The position numbers and the translations under genes were made by a program. Shown here piece by piece: positions 26,422-35,631 of a DNA stretch of 64,000 nt. The stretch comes from an uncultured Bacteroides sp. (GTDB lineage Bacteria > Bacteroidota > Bacteroidia > Bacteroidales > Bacteroidaceae): NCBI RefSeq assembly GCF_963666545.1, contig NZ_OY762899.1, forward strand, positions 2,666,001-2,730,000, written 5' to 3'. The notes under the pieces are model-generated. The model saw only the letters and a program-made list of their open reading frames with translations, did no database searches and had not been told where the DNA came from. The first letter of the stretch is position 1. The number at the start of each line of letters is the position of its first letter.

Positions 26422-28470
26422 ATGATGAAGAAAATATATATATTACTATTGATAGTACTGGGAATAGGAATGATTTCATCCTGCTCCGATTATCTGGAAT
26501 CTGACCAGTATTTTAAAGATCGTATGACAGTAGAAAAGGTGTTTTCGAGTAAGCTGTATTCAGAACAGTGGCTTGCCCATACATATTCCTTTTTGACTGA
26601 AGAATGTGCAGATGTTTGTAGCAAGGGATTTACACCGCATTGCTTTGCAGACGATATGTATTATGGTGACCGTGACGGCAATTATGACCCTAATAACAAA
26701 AATGATTTATCATACAACAGATTCAAAGAAGGCGAATACACAGAGAATGACAAGCAAGCCACTTGGGAAAGGTGTTACAAGGGCATTCGTAATGCGACTA
26801 TCTTTATTCAGAATATTGATATAAATAATGAGCTGACTTCCGTAGAAAGAGCGGACTACAAAGCACAAGCCCGATTCGTAAGAGCATACTACTATTGGCT
26901 ATTGCTTCGTAAGTATGGGCCGATTCCTTTGCTTCCCGATGAAGGGCTTGATTATACGGAAAGCTATGACGACGTGGCTACTCCTCGCAGCACATATGAG
27001 GAATGTGCGGAATATATCAGCAATGAAATGGTAATCGCAGCAAAAGGTTTGCCTACCCATCGAGACGAACAATCCATAGCCCGGCCCACACGAGGTGCAG
27101 CATTGGCCACCCGTGCCAAAGCCTTACTATATGCCGCCAGCCCTCTGATGAACGGGAATGCGGACGACTATGCAAAAGAGTTGGTGGATAACAAAGGAAA
27201 GCAATTGTTGTCTCTCGACTATAAGGAAGGAAAATGGGCCAAAGCGGCCGCCGCGGCCAAAGATGTGATGGAACTTGGAGTATACCAGTTGTATGCGGCT
27301 AATTTCCGCAAATCCGGTGATGCTTCGTTCCCCGCGACCATCAATCCTCCGCATGACGACGAGTTCTCTAACCAGGATTGGCCAGGGGGCTGGGCCAACA
27401 TCGACCCGTTTGAATCTTACAGAGCTGTGTTCAATGGCACGTTAAATGCAGCGGAAAATCCAGAATTGATTTTCACGCGCGGGCAAAACCAAAGTGGAGA
27501 AAGTGTCGCTACAATGGTGTTGCATCAGTTGCCTCGTATTGCATCGGGTTGGAATACACACGGGCTTACACAAAAACAATGTGATGCCTATTACATGTAT
27601 GATGGCACAGACTGCCCGGGTAAGGATAAAGAAATCGGTCGTGGGAACGGTAGTAATCGTTTGATGAGCTATGTAACGAATGAAGATGTACAAGCTGGCC
27701 GGTACAAACCTCTAGCAGAAGGCGTTTCTCTACAATATGCAAATCGTGAACCACGCTTCTACGCTTCAGTGGCTTACAATGGAAGCATATGGCATTTAAC
27801 CAATGAATCAGAGGAAAAGAACCGTGAGAAACAAGTTTTCTACTACCGCGGGGATGGTAACGGGTATACCAACACCATGTTTTGGCTCCGTTCCGGTATC
27901 GGCGTGATGAAATTCGTGCATCCGAGAGATACGTATCAAAACGGAGATATCAATAAAATAGTACCAAAAGCTGAACCTGCTATCCGCTATGCAGACATTC
28001 TGCTCATTTATGCGGAAGCATTAAATGAATTGGAAGGATCGTACAACATCTTGTCGTGGGATGGTTCACAAACTTATACTATTAGCCGCGACATCAATGA
28101 GATGAAGAAAGGTATCCGCCCCGTTCGCATTCGTGGTGGTGTACCAGATTATACAGCTGATGTGTATGGTAGCAAAGATGAATTTCGTAGAAAGCTGAAA
28201 CGCGAACGTCAAATTGAGCTGATGGGCGAAGGTCAGCGCTATTATGATTTACGCCGATGGAAAGATGCGCCGGTGGAAGAATCACTACCTATCTATGGTT
28301 GCAATGCTTTAATGACTTCCGAGCAAAAAAACTTGTTCCATACGCCGGTGGCCGTATGGTCGCTCCCTACAACTTTTTCTCGCAAGATGTGGTTCTGGCC
28401 CATCAAACATGATGAGCTGAAGCGTAACAAACGCCTCACACAGAACCCGGGATGGACTTATAATGATTAA
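26422..28470 (+). CDS. SusD-like (RagB/SusD) lipoprotein (module B)
   Basis: Glycan-binding partner of the upstream SusC. Signal peptide with lipobox MISSC followed by SDYLESDQYF. The family core is visible in YKAQARFVRAYYYWLLLRKYG, seen as ARFVRAYYYWLLLRKYGPIP, then ATRAKALLYAASPLMNG, RYADILLIYAEALNELEG and MGEGQRYYDLRRWKDAP. At 682 residues it is at the long end of the family. In-frame ATG codons at 26422 and 26425 are both possible starts. Confidence 0.95.
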   Translation: MMKKIYILLLIVLGIGMISSCSDYLESDQYFKDRMTVEKVFSSKLYSEQWLAHTYSFLTEECADVCSKGFTPHCFADDMYYGDRDGNYDPNNKNDLSYNRFKEGEYTENDKQATWERCYKGIRNATIFIQNIDINNELTSVERADYKAQARFVRAYYYWLLLRKYGPIPLLPDEGLDYTESYDDVATPRSTYEECAEYISNEMVIAAKGLPTHRDEQSIARPTRGAALATRAKALLYAASPLMNGNADDYAKELVDNKGKQLLSLDYKEGKWAKAAAAAKDVMELGVYQLYAANFRKSGDASFPATINPPHDDEFSNQDWPGGWANIDPFESYRAVFNGTLNAAENPELIFTRGQNQSGESVATMVLHQLPRIASGWNTHGLTQKQCDAYYMYDGTDCPGKDKEIGRGNGSNRLMSYVTNEDVQAGRYKPLAEGVSLQYANREPRFYASVAYNGSIWHLTNESEEKNREKQVFYYRGDGNGYTNTMFWLRSGIGVMKFVHPRDTYQNGDINKIVPKAEPAIRYADILLIYAEALNELEGSYNILSWDGSQTYTISRDINEMKKGIRPVRIRGGVPDYTADVYGSKDEFRRKLKRERQIELMGEGQRYYDLRRWKDAPVEESLPIYGCNALMTSEQKNLFHTPVAVWSLPTTFSRKMWFWPIKHDELKRNKRLTQNPGWTYND

Positions 28471-28490
28471 CCCTAAATATAGATAAGTAT

Positions 28491-29477
28491 ATGAAAAATA
28501 TATATATATTGTTATCCATACTAACCGTGCTAGTGTTGTGCAGCTCATGCAACGACGAATGGAAAGATGAACAATTTGCCCATTACGTTTCTTTTAAAGC
28601 TCCTATTGATAGTAAAGGGGTGACACAAATCAACGTGCGTTACAAATCCGAGGGGAAAGTGACATATAAACTTCCACTTATAGTGAGCGGATCGACCACA
28701 AACAACAGCGACCTATCTGTCCATGTAGCAGTAGATCCTGATACCTTGCAGGCGCTGAATTTTGAGCGCTTTCAAAGCCGTGAGGACCTTTTTTATAAAG
28801 AGTTGAAAAGTTCGTATTTCACAATGCCAGAAACGGTAAATATTTCTGCAGGTGAAAACACCTCTGTACTGAATATTGATTTCACATTGGGAAATATAGA
28901 TTTAGTTGATAAATGGATACTTCCCTTGACTATTGTGGAGAATTCATCGTATGGATATGTGGCGAATCCTCGTAAGAATTATAGAAAAGCGTTGCTTCGT
29001 GTGATGCCTTTCAATGATTATTCGGGAGTATATAGTGGGACAGGGTTAAAGATTTATCTAGAAGGATATGAGGAGGATGCTGCCATCGTTAGGAGCGAAA
29101 TTTCAACTTATGTAGTCGATGATAACACCATATTCTTCTATGCCGGAACCGTGGACGAAAGCCGCATAGATCGCCGCAATTATAAGATCCAAGCTTACTT
29201 CAACCGTCAAACAAAAACGGTTGCTTTCACTGCAGACAATCCGCAAATGAAATTTAAAGTGAACAAGGTTCCTTCTTATAGCGTGGAAGAAACGATGGAT
29301 GCTACTCGCCCGTATCTGCTGCACCGCTATGTTACTATTAACAACATAGATTACAATTATACGGATTACACTTCCGTTCCAAACGCAAATATCTCTTATA
29401 CAATCAAAGGTTCGCTGATTCTAGAGCGTAATATTAATACGCAGATACCAGATGAAGATCAGGCAATAGAGTGGTAA
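28491..29477 (+). CDS. DUF4973/DUF1735-type lipoprotein (module B)
   Basis: A lipoprotein (VLCSSC lipobox) with an N-terminal beta-sandwich of the DUF1735/BT_3987-like type (ISAGENTSVLNIDFTLGNIDLVDKWILPLTI in part: NISAGENTSVLNIDFTLGN) and a C-terminal beta-rich domain (YSGVYSGTGLKIYLEG). Such proteins follow SusD in many Bacteroides glycan loci and are presumed accessory glycan-binding proteins. Its stop is followed 17 bp later by a terminator, so it closes the TIG-SusC-SusD transcript. The domain names are by resemblance. Confidence 0.8.
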   Translation: MKNIYILLSILTVLVLCSSCNDEWKDEQFAHYVSFKAPIDSKGVTQINVRYKSEGKVTYKLPLIVSGSTTNNSDLSVHVAVDPDTLQALNFERFQSREDLFYKELKSSYFTMPETVNISAGENTSVLNIDFTLGNIDLVDKWILPLTIVENSSYGYVANPRKNYRKALLRVMPFNDYSGVYSGTGLKIYLEGYEEDAAIVRSEISTYVVDDNTIFFYAGTVDESRIDRRNYKIQAYFNRQTKTVAFTADNPQMKFKVNKVPSYSVEETMDATRPYLLHRYVTINNIDYNYTDYTSVPNANISYTIKGSLILERNINTQIPDEDQAIEW

Positions 29478-29494
29478 AGTATTATACTATGTGT

Positions 29495-29532
29495 AAGGGG
29501 CGTTTTCCAAAAGTGCCCCTTCTCTGTTTTTT
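29495..29532 (+). terminator. Terminator after the module B transport operon
   Basis: AAGGGGC (29495-29501) pairs with GCCCCTT (29515-29521), followed by a T-rich run. It separates the SusC/D operon from the GH78 gene, which therefore may have its own promoter or rely on read-through. Confidence 0.8.
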
Positions 29533-29606
29533 GCACAAAGCTAAGGTATCATCTAAATGTAGATGAAATTTAAAAGGCATTTAAAAAAAATAGTAAACAC
29601 ATTATC

Positions 29607-32348
29607 ATGAGAAACATCAAAAATCTATTTATCTTATTATTTATCTCTATCTCGACTATTCCTTGTTTTGCTGTAAACAAAATCCAGATAAACAATATAA
29701 GAGTCGAACTAAAGACGAACCCTGTGGGACTAGATGTCCTGAAACCTCGCTTTTCTTGGAAGATAATTTCAAAAATCCCCAATACAAATCAATTGGCTTA
29801 CCGAATTATGGTTGCCGAATCTAGAAAGGATATACTTAATGAAAAGAATTTGATATGGGATACAAAAATTAGAAAAGATTCTTCTTCTCTCTTTGTGCAA
29901 TATAACGGAGCAAAGTTATTATCGAGAAAAACATATTTTTGGAAGATTAAAGTTTATACCAACCAAGGAGAATCAAATTGGAACTATGGACATTGGTCGA
30001 TGGCATTCTTGAATTCATCTGATTGGAAGGCTTCTTGGATTGGTTCTGACAAGATATCGAGCCGAGACACTTTAATAGGAAATACTCGCTTGTCGGCACG
30101 CTATTTAAGAAAGGAATTTCAGTCACCAAAAAGCATCAGGAGTGCCCGATTATATATTTCAGGATTAGGATTATATGAATGCTCCATTAACGGGAAAAAA
30201 GTTGGGAATGGAATTTTCACCCCTGCACAAACAGAATTCGCTAAACGAGTTTATTATAATGTTTACGATATAAAAAAACTTCTCGACGGGAAAGTAAATA
30301 CAATCGGAGTAATTCTTGGAAATGGACGCTATTTTCCAATGCGAACAGATTCGGCTATAAAGACTCAATTCCCTCGGCTATTACTGCAGTTGGAAATTAC
30401 AGGAGAAGATGGAAAGACAACAACTATTATTTCCGATGAATCATGGAAAATAACAACGAATGGCCCGATTAGGGCTAATAATGAATACGACGGTGAAAAA
30501 TATAATGCCAATCTTGAAATGAAAGGTTGGAATTGTAATAAGTTTAATGATTCTTCTTGGGAGAAAGCGCAATTAGTAGCATCGCCAAGTGAAAAAATAG
30601 CCTGCCAGAATACACCGAACATCCGTACCATGGAAAAAATCACTCCTATCTCTATAAAGGAATTAAGAAGTGGTTGCTATATAGTCGATATGGGCCAAAA
30701 TATGGTAGGCTGGGCAAATGTGACTCTCTATGGGAAGAAAGATGTTCCGGTAACAATGCGTTTCTCAGAGACTCTGAATAGCGACGGTAGCCCATACATT
30801 AAAAACTTGAGAACTGCTAAGGCAACAGACATATATATCCCTTCGAGAAACGGGAAGTTCCAATGGGAACCTAAATTTACTTGTCATGGATTCCGATTTA
30901 TCGAAATTACCGGCGCTGAAAAAGCTCCTCTAATAAACGACATCGTAGGGTGTGTAAATTACGATGAAATGGCTACGCTTAGTACTTTCGAATGTTCAGA
31001 TTCGTTGTTAAATCATTTATTTCATAATGCACAATGGGGCATTAAGGGAAACTACCGAAGCTTCCCTACTGATTGCCCTCAACGTGATGAACGTCAAGGG
31101 TGGTTAGGTGATCGAGCTACCGGATGTTTCGGTGAAGCATACATGTTCGATCAAACTTTGTTATACGAAAAATGGCTAGACGATATGCAAGATTCTCAGT
31201 CGGCTACAGGTGCTATATCAGATGTTATTCCTACTTATTGGAGCATTTTCAGTGACAACATCACTTGGTCGTCAGCATACATGATGTCTGCCGATATGTT
31301 ATATGAACTTAGAGGCGATAGGCGGGGAATTATCAAGCACTATGCTTCGATGAAAAAGTGGTTATATTATATAAAGGATAAATATCAGCAAGATTATATC
31401 CTGACAAAGGATACTTATGGAGACTGGTGTATGCCGCCAGAAAATTTGAGTATCATTCATTCGAAAGATCCTGCACGGATAACAGACGGTAAAGTAATGA
31501 GTACAACTTTCTTCTATCACCTTCTAAACATGATGCAGAAATTTGCTGCTATTGCCTCGCATCCTGAGGATGTAGCTGCCTATAAAGATTTAGCTGCTAA
31601 AATAAGAGATGCCTATAATACAAAATACTTCCAGAGCGACAAAGGCGTTTATGATAATAATACAGTTACTGCTAACCTTATTTCTTTGGCACAAGGATTA
31701 GTACCCAAGGGATATGAGCAGAAGGTCTTCGACAATATCGTGACCCGAATTGAAAAAGATTTTGATTCGCATGTAAGTGTAGGAGTTATAGGCATTCAAT
31801 TCTTGATGCGTACATTAACCGATTACGGCCGTCCCGATTTAGCTTATACTATCGTTACGCAAAAGACATTCCCGAGTTGGGGATATATGATAGAAAACGG
31901 TGCTTCAACAATCTGGGAATTATGGAACGGGAATACAGCTGATCCCTCTATGAATTCGGGAAATCATGTAATGCTTCTTGGCGATTTGATGATATGGTAT
32001 CACGAAAATCTAATCGGTATTAAATCGTGTGATGAAGGTGATCCTTTTAAGCATTTTACAATCAATCCCTACTTTGCTCCCCAACTAACCTACCTTAATG
32101 GCAGCTATGAATCGTCATATGGCAAAATAGTAAGCAATTGGGAAAAGACTGGTTCAGTATTGAATTGGAAAGTCTCCGTGCCAGCTAATACTTCAGCTCT
32201 GATATACATGCCAACTAGTTCCACACAGCATATTTTGGTGAACGACAGACCAATTAGTCAATATGGAGAGATCAAAGTAGTGAAAAGCAGCAACAACAAA
32301 ATGATTCTTAATCTTCCTTCAGGAGATTACAAATTCACTATAAATTAG
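29607..32348 (+). CDS. GH78 alpha-L-rhamnosidase
   Basis: An inverting alpha-L-rhamnosidase, exported by a signal peptide (first ~22 residues). The order is an N-terminal fibronectin-like domain (RVELKTNPVGLDVLKPRFSW), a GH78 beta-sandwich (ARYLRKEFQSPKSIRSARLY), and an (alpha/alpha)6 barrel. The general-acid region is TDCPQRDERQGWLGDR (Asp489 to Arg496, Glu495) and the probable general base is Glu771 in TIWELWNGN. The C-terminal beta-sandwich closes the protein. At 913 residues it is a standard length. It would remove rhamnose from the imported oligosaccharide. It is the last gene inside the interval bracketed by the two MITE-like copies. Confidence 0.94.
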   Translation: MRNIKNLFILLFISISTIPCFAVNKIQINNIRVELKTNPVGLDVLKPRFSWKIISKIPNTNQLAYRIMVAESRKDILNEKNLIWDTKIRKDSSSLFVQYNGAKLLSRKTYFWKIKVYTNQGESNWNYGHWSMAFLNSSDWKASWIGSDKISSRDTLIGNTRLSARYLRKEFQSPKSIRSARLYISGLGLYECSINGKKVGNGIFTPAQTEFAKRVYYNVYDIKKLLDGKVNTIGVILGNGRYFPMRTDSAIKTQFPRLLLQLEITGEDGKTTTIISDESWKITTNGPIRANNEYDGEKYNANLEMKGWNCNKFNDSSWEKAQLVASPSEKIACQNTPNIRTMEKITPISIKELRSGCYIVDMGQNMVGWANVTLYGKKDVPVTMRFSETLNSDGSPYIKNLRTAKATDIYIPSRNGKFQWEPKFTCHGFRFIEITGAEKAPLINDIVGCVNYDEMATLSTFECSDSLLNHLFHNAQWGIKGNYRSFPTDCPQRDERQGWLGDRATGCFGEAYMFDQTLLYEKWLDDMQDSQSATGAISDVIPTYWSIFSDNITWSSAYMMSADMLYELRGDRRGIIKHYASMKKWLYYIKDKYQQDYILTKDTYGDWCMPPENLSIIHSKDPARITDGKVMSTTFFYHLLNMMQKFAAIASHPEDVAAYKDLAAKIRDAYNTKYFQSDKGVYDNNTVTANLISLAQGLVPKGYEQKVFDNIVTRIEKDFDSHVSVGVIGIQFLMRTLTDYGRPDLAYTIVTQKTFPSWGYMIENGASTIWELWNGNTADPSMNSGNHVMLLGDLMIWYHENLIGIKSCDEGDPFKHFTINPYFAPQLTYLNGSYESSYGKIVSNWEKTGSVLNWKVSVPANTSALIYMPTSSTQHILVNDRPISQYGEIKVVKSSNNKMILNLPSGDYKFTIN

Positions 32349-32535
32349 AAGTCCTTTAAATTCACTATCGCCTGAGAAAAAAGATAAAGGCTTTTTTTTA
32401 TTACAAAACTTTTCATTGCAGCAAGCGATGTTTCCAACCTAATGTTACCATTACATGCGCGAAGATATTTCATTATTCTCCATGCTAGAATGAATGCCAT
32501 AAGCTGTGTTAATATTATTTTCCCATATTCATGGT
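32349..32535. other. Non-coding stretch between GH78 and the second MITE-like copy
   Basis: A 71-codon minus-strand frame covers it but has no recognisable motif, no start signal and runs into the MITE-like element. I see no supported feature here. Confidence 0.5.
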
Positions 32536-32775
32536 TTGCGAACTGAATAATTGAAATCACGTGATTTTAGCAAATAAGATACCTTTTTATGACGAAATGG
32601 CATCAGTCATGCTATTAACAGGAGAGTTGTCTGCACAGAGAGTGGCAAATAGATCAATTCTTTGTCCCGACAAAACTCCGTTAACACGAAAATTAGTAAT
32701 TAAAATGTTAAACACGTAATTGAATCATGAATCTATTACCTGAATATCAGATGATTGCAATTATTCAGTAAACCC
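32536..32775 (-). mobile_element. MITE-like element, copy 2 (~240 bp), inverted relative to copy 1
   Basis: The right end TTGCAATTATTCAGTAAACCC is the same terminal repeat as copy 1. The left end retains AACTGAATAATTG but its outer bases are degraded. The interior is the reverse complement of copy 1 (shared runs include GATCAATTCTTTGTCCCGAC-like and AGAGAGTGGCAAATAGATC). The same end of both copies faces the ~11.4-kb module B. Its outer edge lies 6 bp from the stop of the SARP-type regulator. Confidence 0.7.
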
Positions 32776-32781
32776 TATATA

Positions 32782-35400
32782 TCATCTATTACTTCCCTCC
32801 CCTTGAAGCAACTCTTCGACAGTATGAGGAAAGTCCTCTCCCATACTTTTCCGATATTCAATAATAAAGCTCGAATAAATCTTCGAGAGATTTTCAAAAT
32901 CATTTAAATTCTTATAGGAATGAATACAATAAGATAACGCCTGCTCGTTCAATGGATCTATTTTCAGAATAATAAAGCAGATACGCAAAACATAACTATA
33001 CGCGTTCTGTTGGTAATAGACAGGCAAATCCTTTGGCAACAAAGACAAGATAATATTCTCTGAATCTTGTTTATACTTATCGAATACAATGTTTTCTTCA
33101 TTTTCCAAAAGCTTGCCTCTTTCCCATATAGGAAGAAGTATGTCACAAGACTGCGAATAATTTGCCCAAGAGGTATACGTACTAAAATAATCGCAGAAGC
33201 AAGTATCTTCCTTAATCGCAATTTTGAAAATTCCTTTTTCATTTAAAAGTTTAATTCCATCCAGCTCCATCAGAACTTTACGCAGATTACTAATCGTGAC
33301 TCCTTTCAGATTTTTGGCTTTATCTTCAGACTTATCCGGCCAGAAAATTTCATTCAAAGCATACGAATGGACTCCTTCACCTTTTTCCGTACTATTCAGC
33401 AAAATATACAGAAAAACATATTTTAGCCTCTTACTAAACAAATAAGTTATATCTCGTCCAGACCTATTGTAAATAGTAAATATACCATATATATAAATTC
33501 TGTTACATTCTTTTTCCTTACTTTTCTTTGAAACCTGAAGAGAAGCTTTATTCAATAAAACTTCATAACTTCTCTCTTTCATGGAACTGTTAGGATAGAT
33601 TTGTTCAGAGACAAAATCGGGTGCATCTTCTTTTTCCCTCTGCCTTTTCCTTTGATAATAGAATATCCATACTCCCGCACTTCCCAAGATAACGATACAT
33701 ATTCCCGATAGCAAAATCCAATTCAAGGCAGAACTTTCATCTTTCACTGAATAATATTCCATTCTCGCTCTGCTGACTGGAGGGGCAGATAGTACATAAA
33801 TATTAGCTTTCACTCTTTTATTCTCTTCATTAACTTCCTGGGTAACACAATAAAATTCCTTCAACACCGGATTATAATATAAAGATACGGTAGAAATGAT
33901 TGATCCCGAAACAAAGGGAATAGAATCGCCCAATTGCTCTATTTGTCCGCCCGCAATAGAAATCCGGTAAAGCTGTAGACTTGTATATTTGGTATACTGT
34001 GCATACCGAATCACATAAAGCGATTTCCCATCCTCCGATAGAACCATCTGTTCGGAAGGTACACGTTTTTCATCTATCGGATGATTCCAAAGTTGCTTAA
34101 TTGTATGCCGTTCCAAATCTACCCTATACAAATCGTTATAATAATTCTGCCCGATGCTTTGGTCACCCGATTCATTACCCACCCCTCCATAAATATATAA
34201 ATAATTGCCTTTCTTAGAAGGTGCCATAGAAGAAAAGAAACGCGGTGTCAGTTTGTCACCTTTAAATTGGAGCGTATCCCATCGATCGGGAATCTGATTA
34301 TAAGTTAGGAATTTGTTGCTGTACGATCGGCTACCAAATCCTCCGAATACTATATAGCGATTCTTGTGGCTATCCCACAAACCATTGTGATGATGCAGTT
34401 GAATTTTTGTAAATGCTTTTCCCACTGGTTGCCAAAGAAGTGTTGACATATCCAACGCTGCCATTGTCAGACTATTAATCGGAAGATTATTGATTTCATA
34501 AGCATACAATCTCCCATCGGTCTCATTAAGGAAACTTGTCCCCAGCAACATCTGGACAGGCATTCTGTTCGCATAAGGTTTTTTTAGAGAATGTTTGGCA
34601 TTCGCTTGATAGATAAAGAGAGAATCAGATGTTATAAACTCTATTTCTTGTCTTCTAACATTGAATTTGGAGCCCATACATGGGGAAGTTACAAACGTGG
34701 CGACTTTAGTCCAATGATACGAATCATTAATTAACCAATAAGGATTTACCACCGTTCCCTGAATATTACCATTACAGTCGTGTACTTCGTGTCCTATACT
34801 TTCGTTCAATTTAAAAAAGTAAGTCTGTTCTTTACTTGATATTTTCAGTTTTTGTATAGAGAAAGCAGGAACATCTACCAGATATTCTCGGCGACCAAAA
34901 CTTAGAATTGGCTGAATCTTTTGAGGACGATTCGCCAAGCGAGTTATTCCTTTTGCAACCTTGGTCCCAATAGTGAGTACACTTTCTCCTGTTACCAAAT
35001 CGATATGCAATTTTACAGGAAGCCATTGAGATATTACGGAATCATTAAGAAAGTTCATGGAGATATGATTGATCTTTCCTTCAGTATTAAACTTGAACAC
35101 GCTTGTTTTATCGTTTACATAACTATAAGTTAAACTATAAGCATCATTATTGGCAGGATTAACCATATGAAAAAGATAGCCAAAAGTTCCACTTTGAGAA
35201 ATTCTCAAACTGAATTCAATATCAATATAGTCAGAAAAAACAGGTATAAGCTCTTTATTAAAAAGCTTATAAGAAGTACGTTGCTCTATAGGTACTTTAT
35301 TACCATAGAATCGCAAACCTTGAGCACACAAATAAGGACTCGCGAATAAAATGATAATCAACGCAACAACTATAGACTTATTTCTTGTGCATTCTATCAT
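32782..35400 (-). CDS. Transmembrane Kelch-propeller / SARP-type transcriptional regulator
   Basis: An unusual one-component membrane regulator of 872 residues. A signal or anchor segment (~8-27) leads into a LamG-like domain (~28-200), then a Kelch-type propeller (~250-540: YIVFGGFGSRSYSNKFLTYN, NYLYIYGGVGN). A single membrane helix follows (~556-578, WILLSGICIVILGSAGVWIF) with a basic stop-transfer QRKRQREK. The cytoplasmic part has an OmpR-like winged helix with SARP hallmarks (~633-730: LNEIFWPDKSEDKAKNLKGV, ISNLRKVLMEL) and a helical BTAD/TPR-like tail (~735-870). There is no kinase or receiver domain. Divergent from the GH92-SusC-SusD-GH3-GH38 cluster, it is the natural candidate for its regulator. 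Domain calls are by eye. Confidence 0.8.
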   Translation of the reverse strand: MIECTRNKSIVVALIIILFASPYLCAQGLRFYGNKVPIEQRTSYKLFNKELIPVFSDYIDIEFSLRISQSGTFGYLFHMVNPANNDAYSLTYSYVNDKTSVFKFNTEGKINHISMNFLNDSVISQWLPVKLHIDLVTGESVLTIGTKVAKGITRLANRPQKIQPILSFGRREYLVDVPAFSIQKLKISSKEQTYFFKLNESIGHEVHDCNGNIQGTVVNPYWLINDSYHWTKVATFVTSPCMGSKFNVRRQEIEFITSDSLFIYQANAKHSLKKPYANRMPVQMLLGTSFLNETDGRLYAYEINNLPINSLTMAALDMSTLLWQPVGKAFTKIQLHHHNGLWDSHKNRYIVFGGFGSRSYSNKFLTYNQIPDRWDTLQFKGDKLTPRFFSSMAPSKKGNYLYIYGGVGNESGDQSIGQNYYNDLYRVDLERHTIKQLWNHPIDEKRVPSEQMVLSEDGKSLYVIRYAQYTKYTSLQLYRISIAGGQIEQLGDSIPFVSGSIISTVSLYYNPVLKEFYCVTQEVNEENKRVKANIYVLSAPPVSRARMEYYSVKDESSALNWILLSGICIVILGSAGVWIFYYQRKRQREKEDAPDFVSEQIYPNSSMKERSYEVLLNKASLQVSKKSKEKECNRIYIYGIFTIYNRSGRDITYLFSKRLKYVFLYILLNSTEKGEGVHSYALNEIFWPDKSEDKAKNLKGVTISNLRKVLMELDGIKLLNEKGIFKIAIKEDTCFCDYFSTYTSWANYSQSCDILLPIWERGKLLENEENIVFDKYKQDSENIILSLLPKDLPVYYQQNAYSYVLRICFIILKIDPLNEQALSYCIHSYKNLNDFENLSKIYSSFIIEYRKSMGEDFPHTVEELLQGEGSNR

Positions 35401-35631
35401 ATTAGTAAAGCTTACATTTGCGGGTATAAAGGTAATATTTAAAATTATTATATTTTATGAAGAAACAATTATTTAAAAATTAGTTAATATCATTTTATCA
35501 CAAAAAGAGCCAAGTAGTTAAAACCTGTAAGACATTAATAAGTTTCCTCTATTAATTAACCCAATTTTAACTTTCTCATTAATACCAGATGTGTTTTTTT
35601 GCAATAAATTAATCCTTAGAAAATAATTGCG

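Noticed and set aside
32345-32560. 71-codon minus-strand frame between GH78 and the element
   Set aside because: No recognisable motif, no start signal, and it overlaps the MITE-like element and the end of GH78.
20937-32775. Module B as a classical composite transposon
   Set aside because: The flanking elements encode no transposase, show no visible target duplication and one end is degraded; kept only as a bracket observation.
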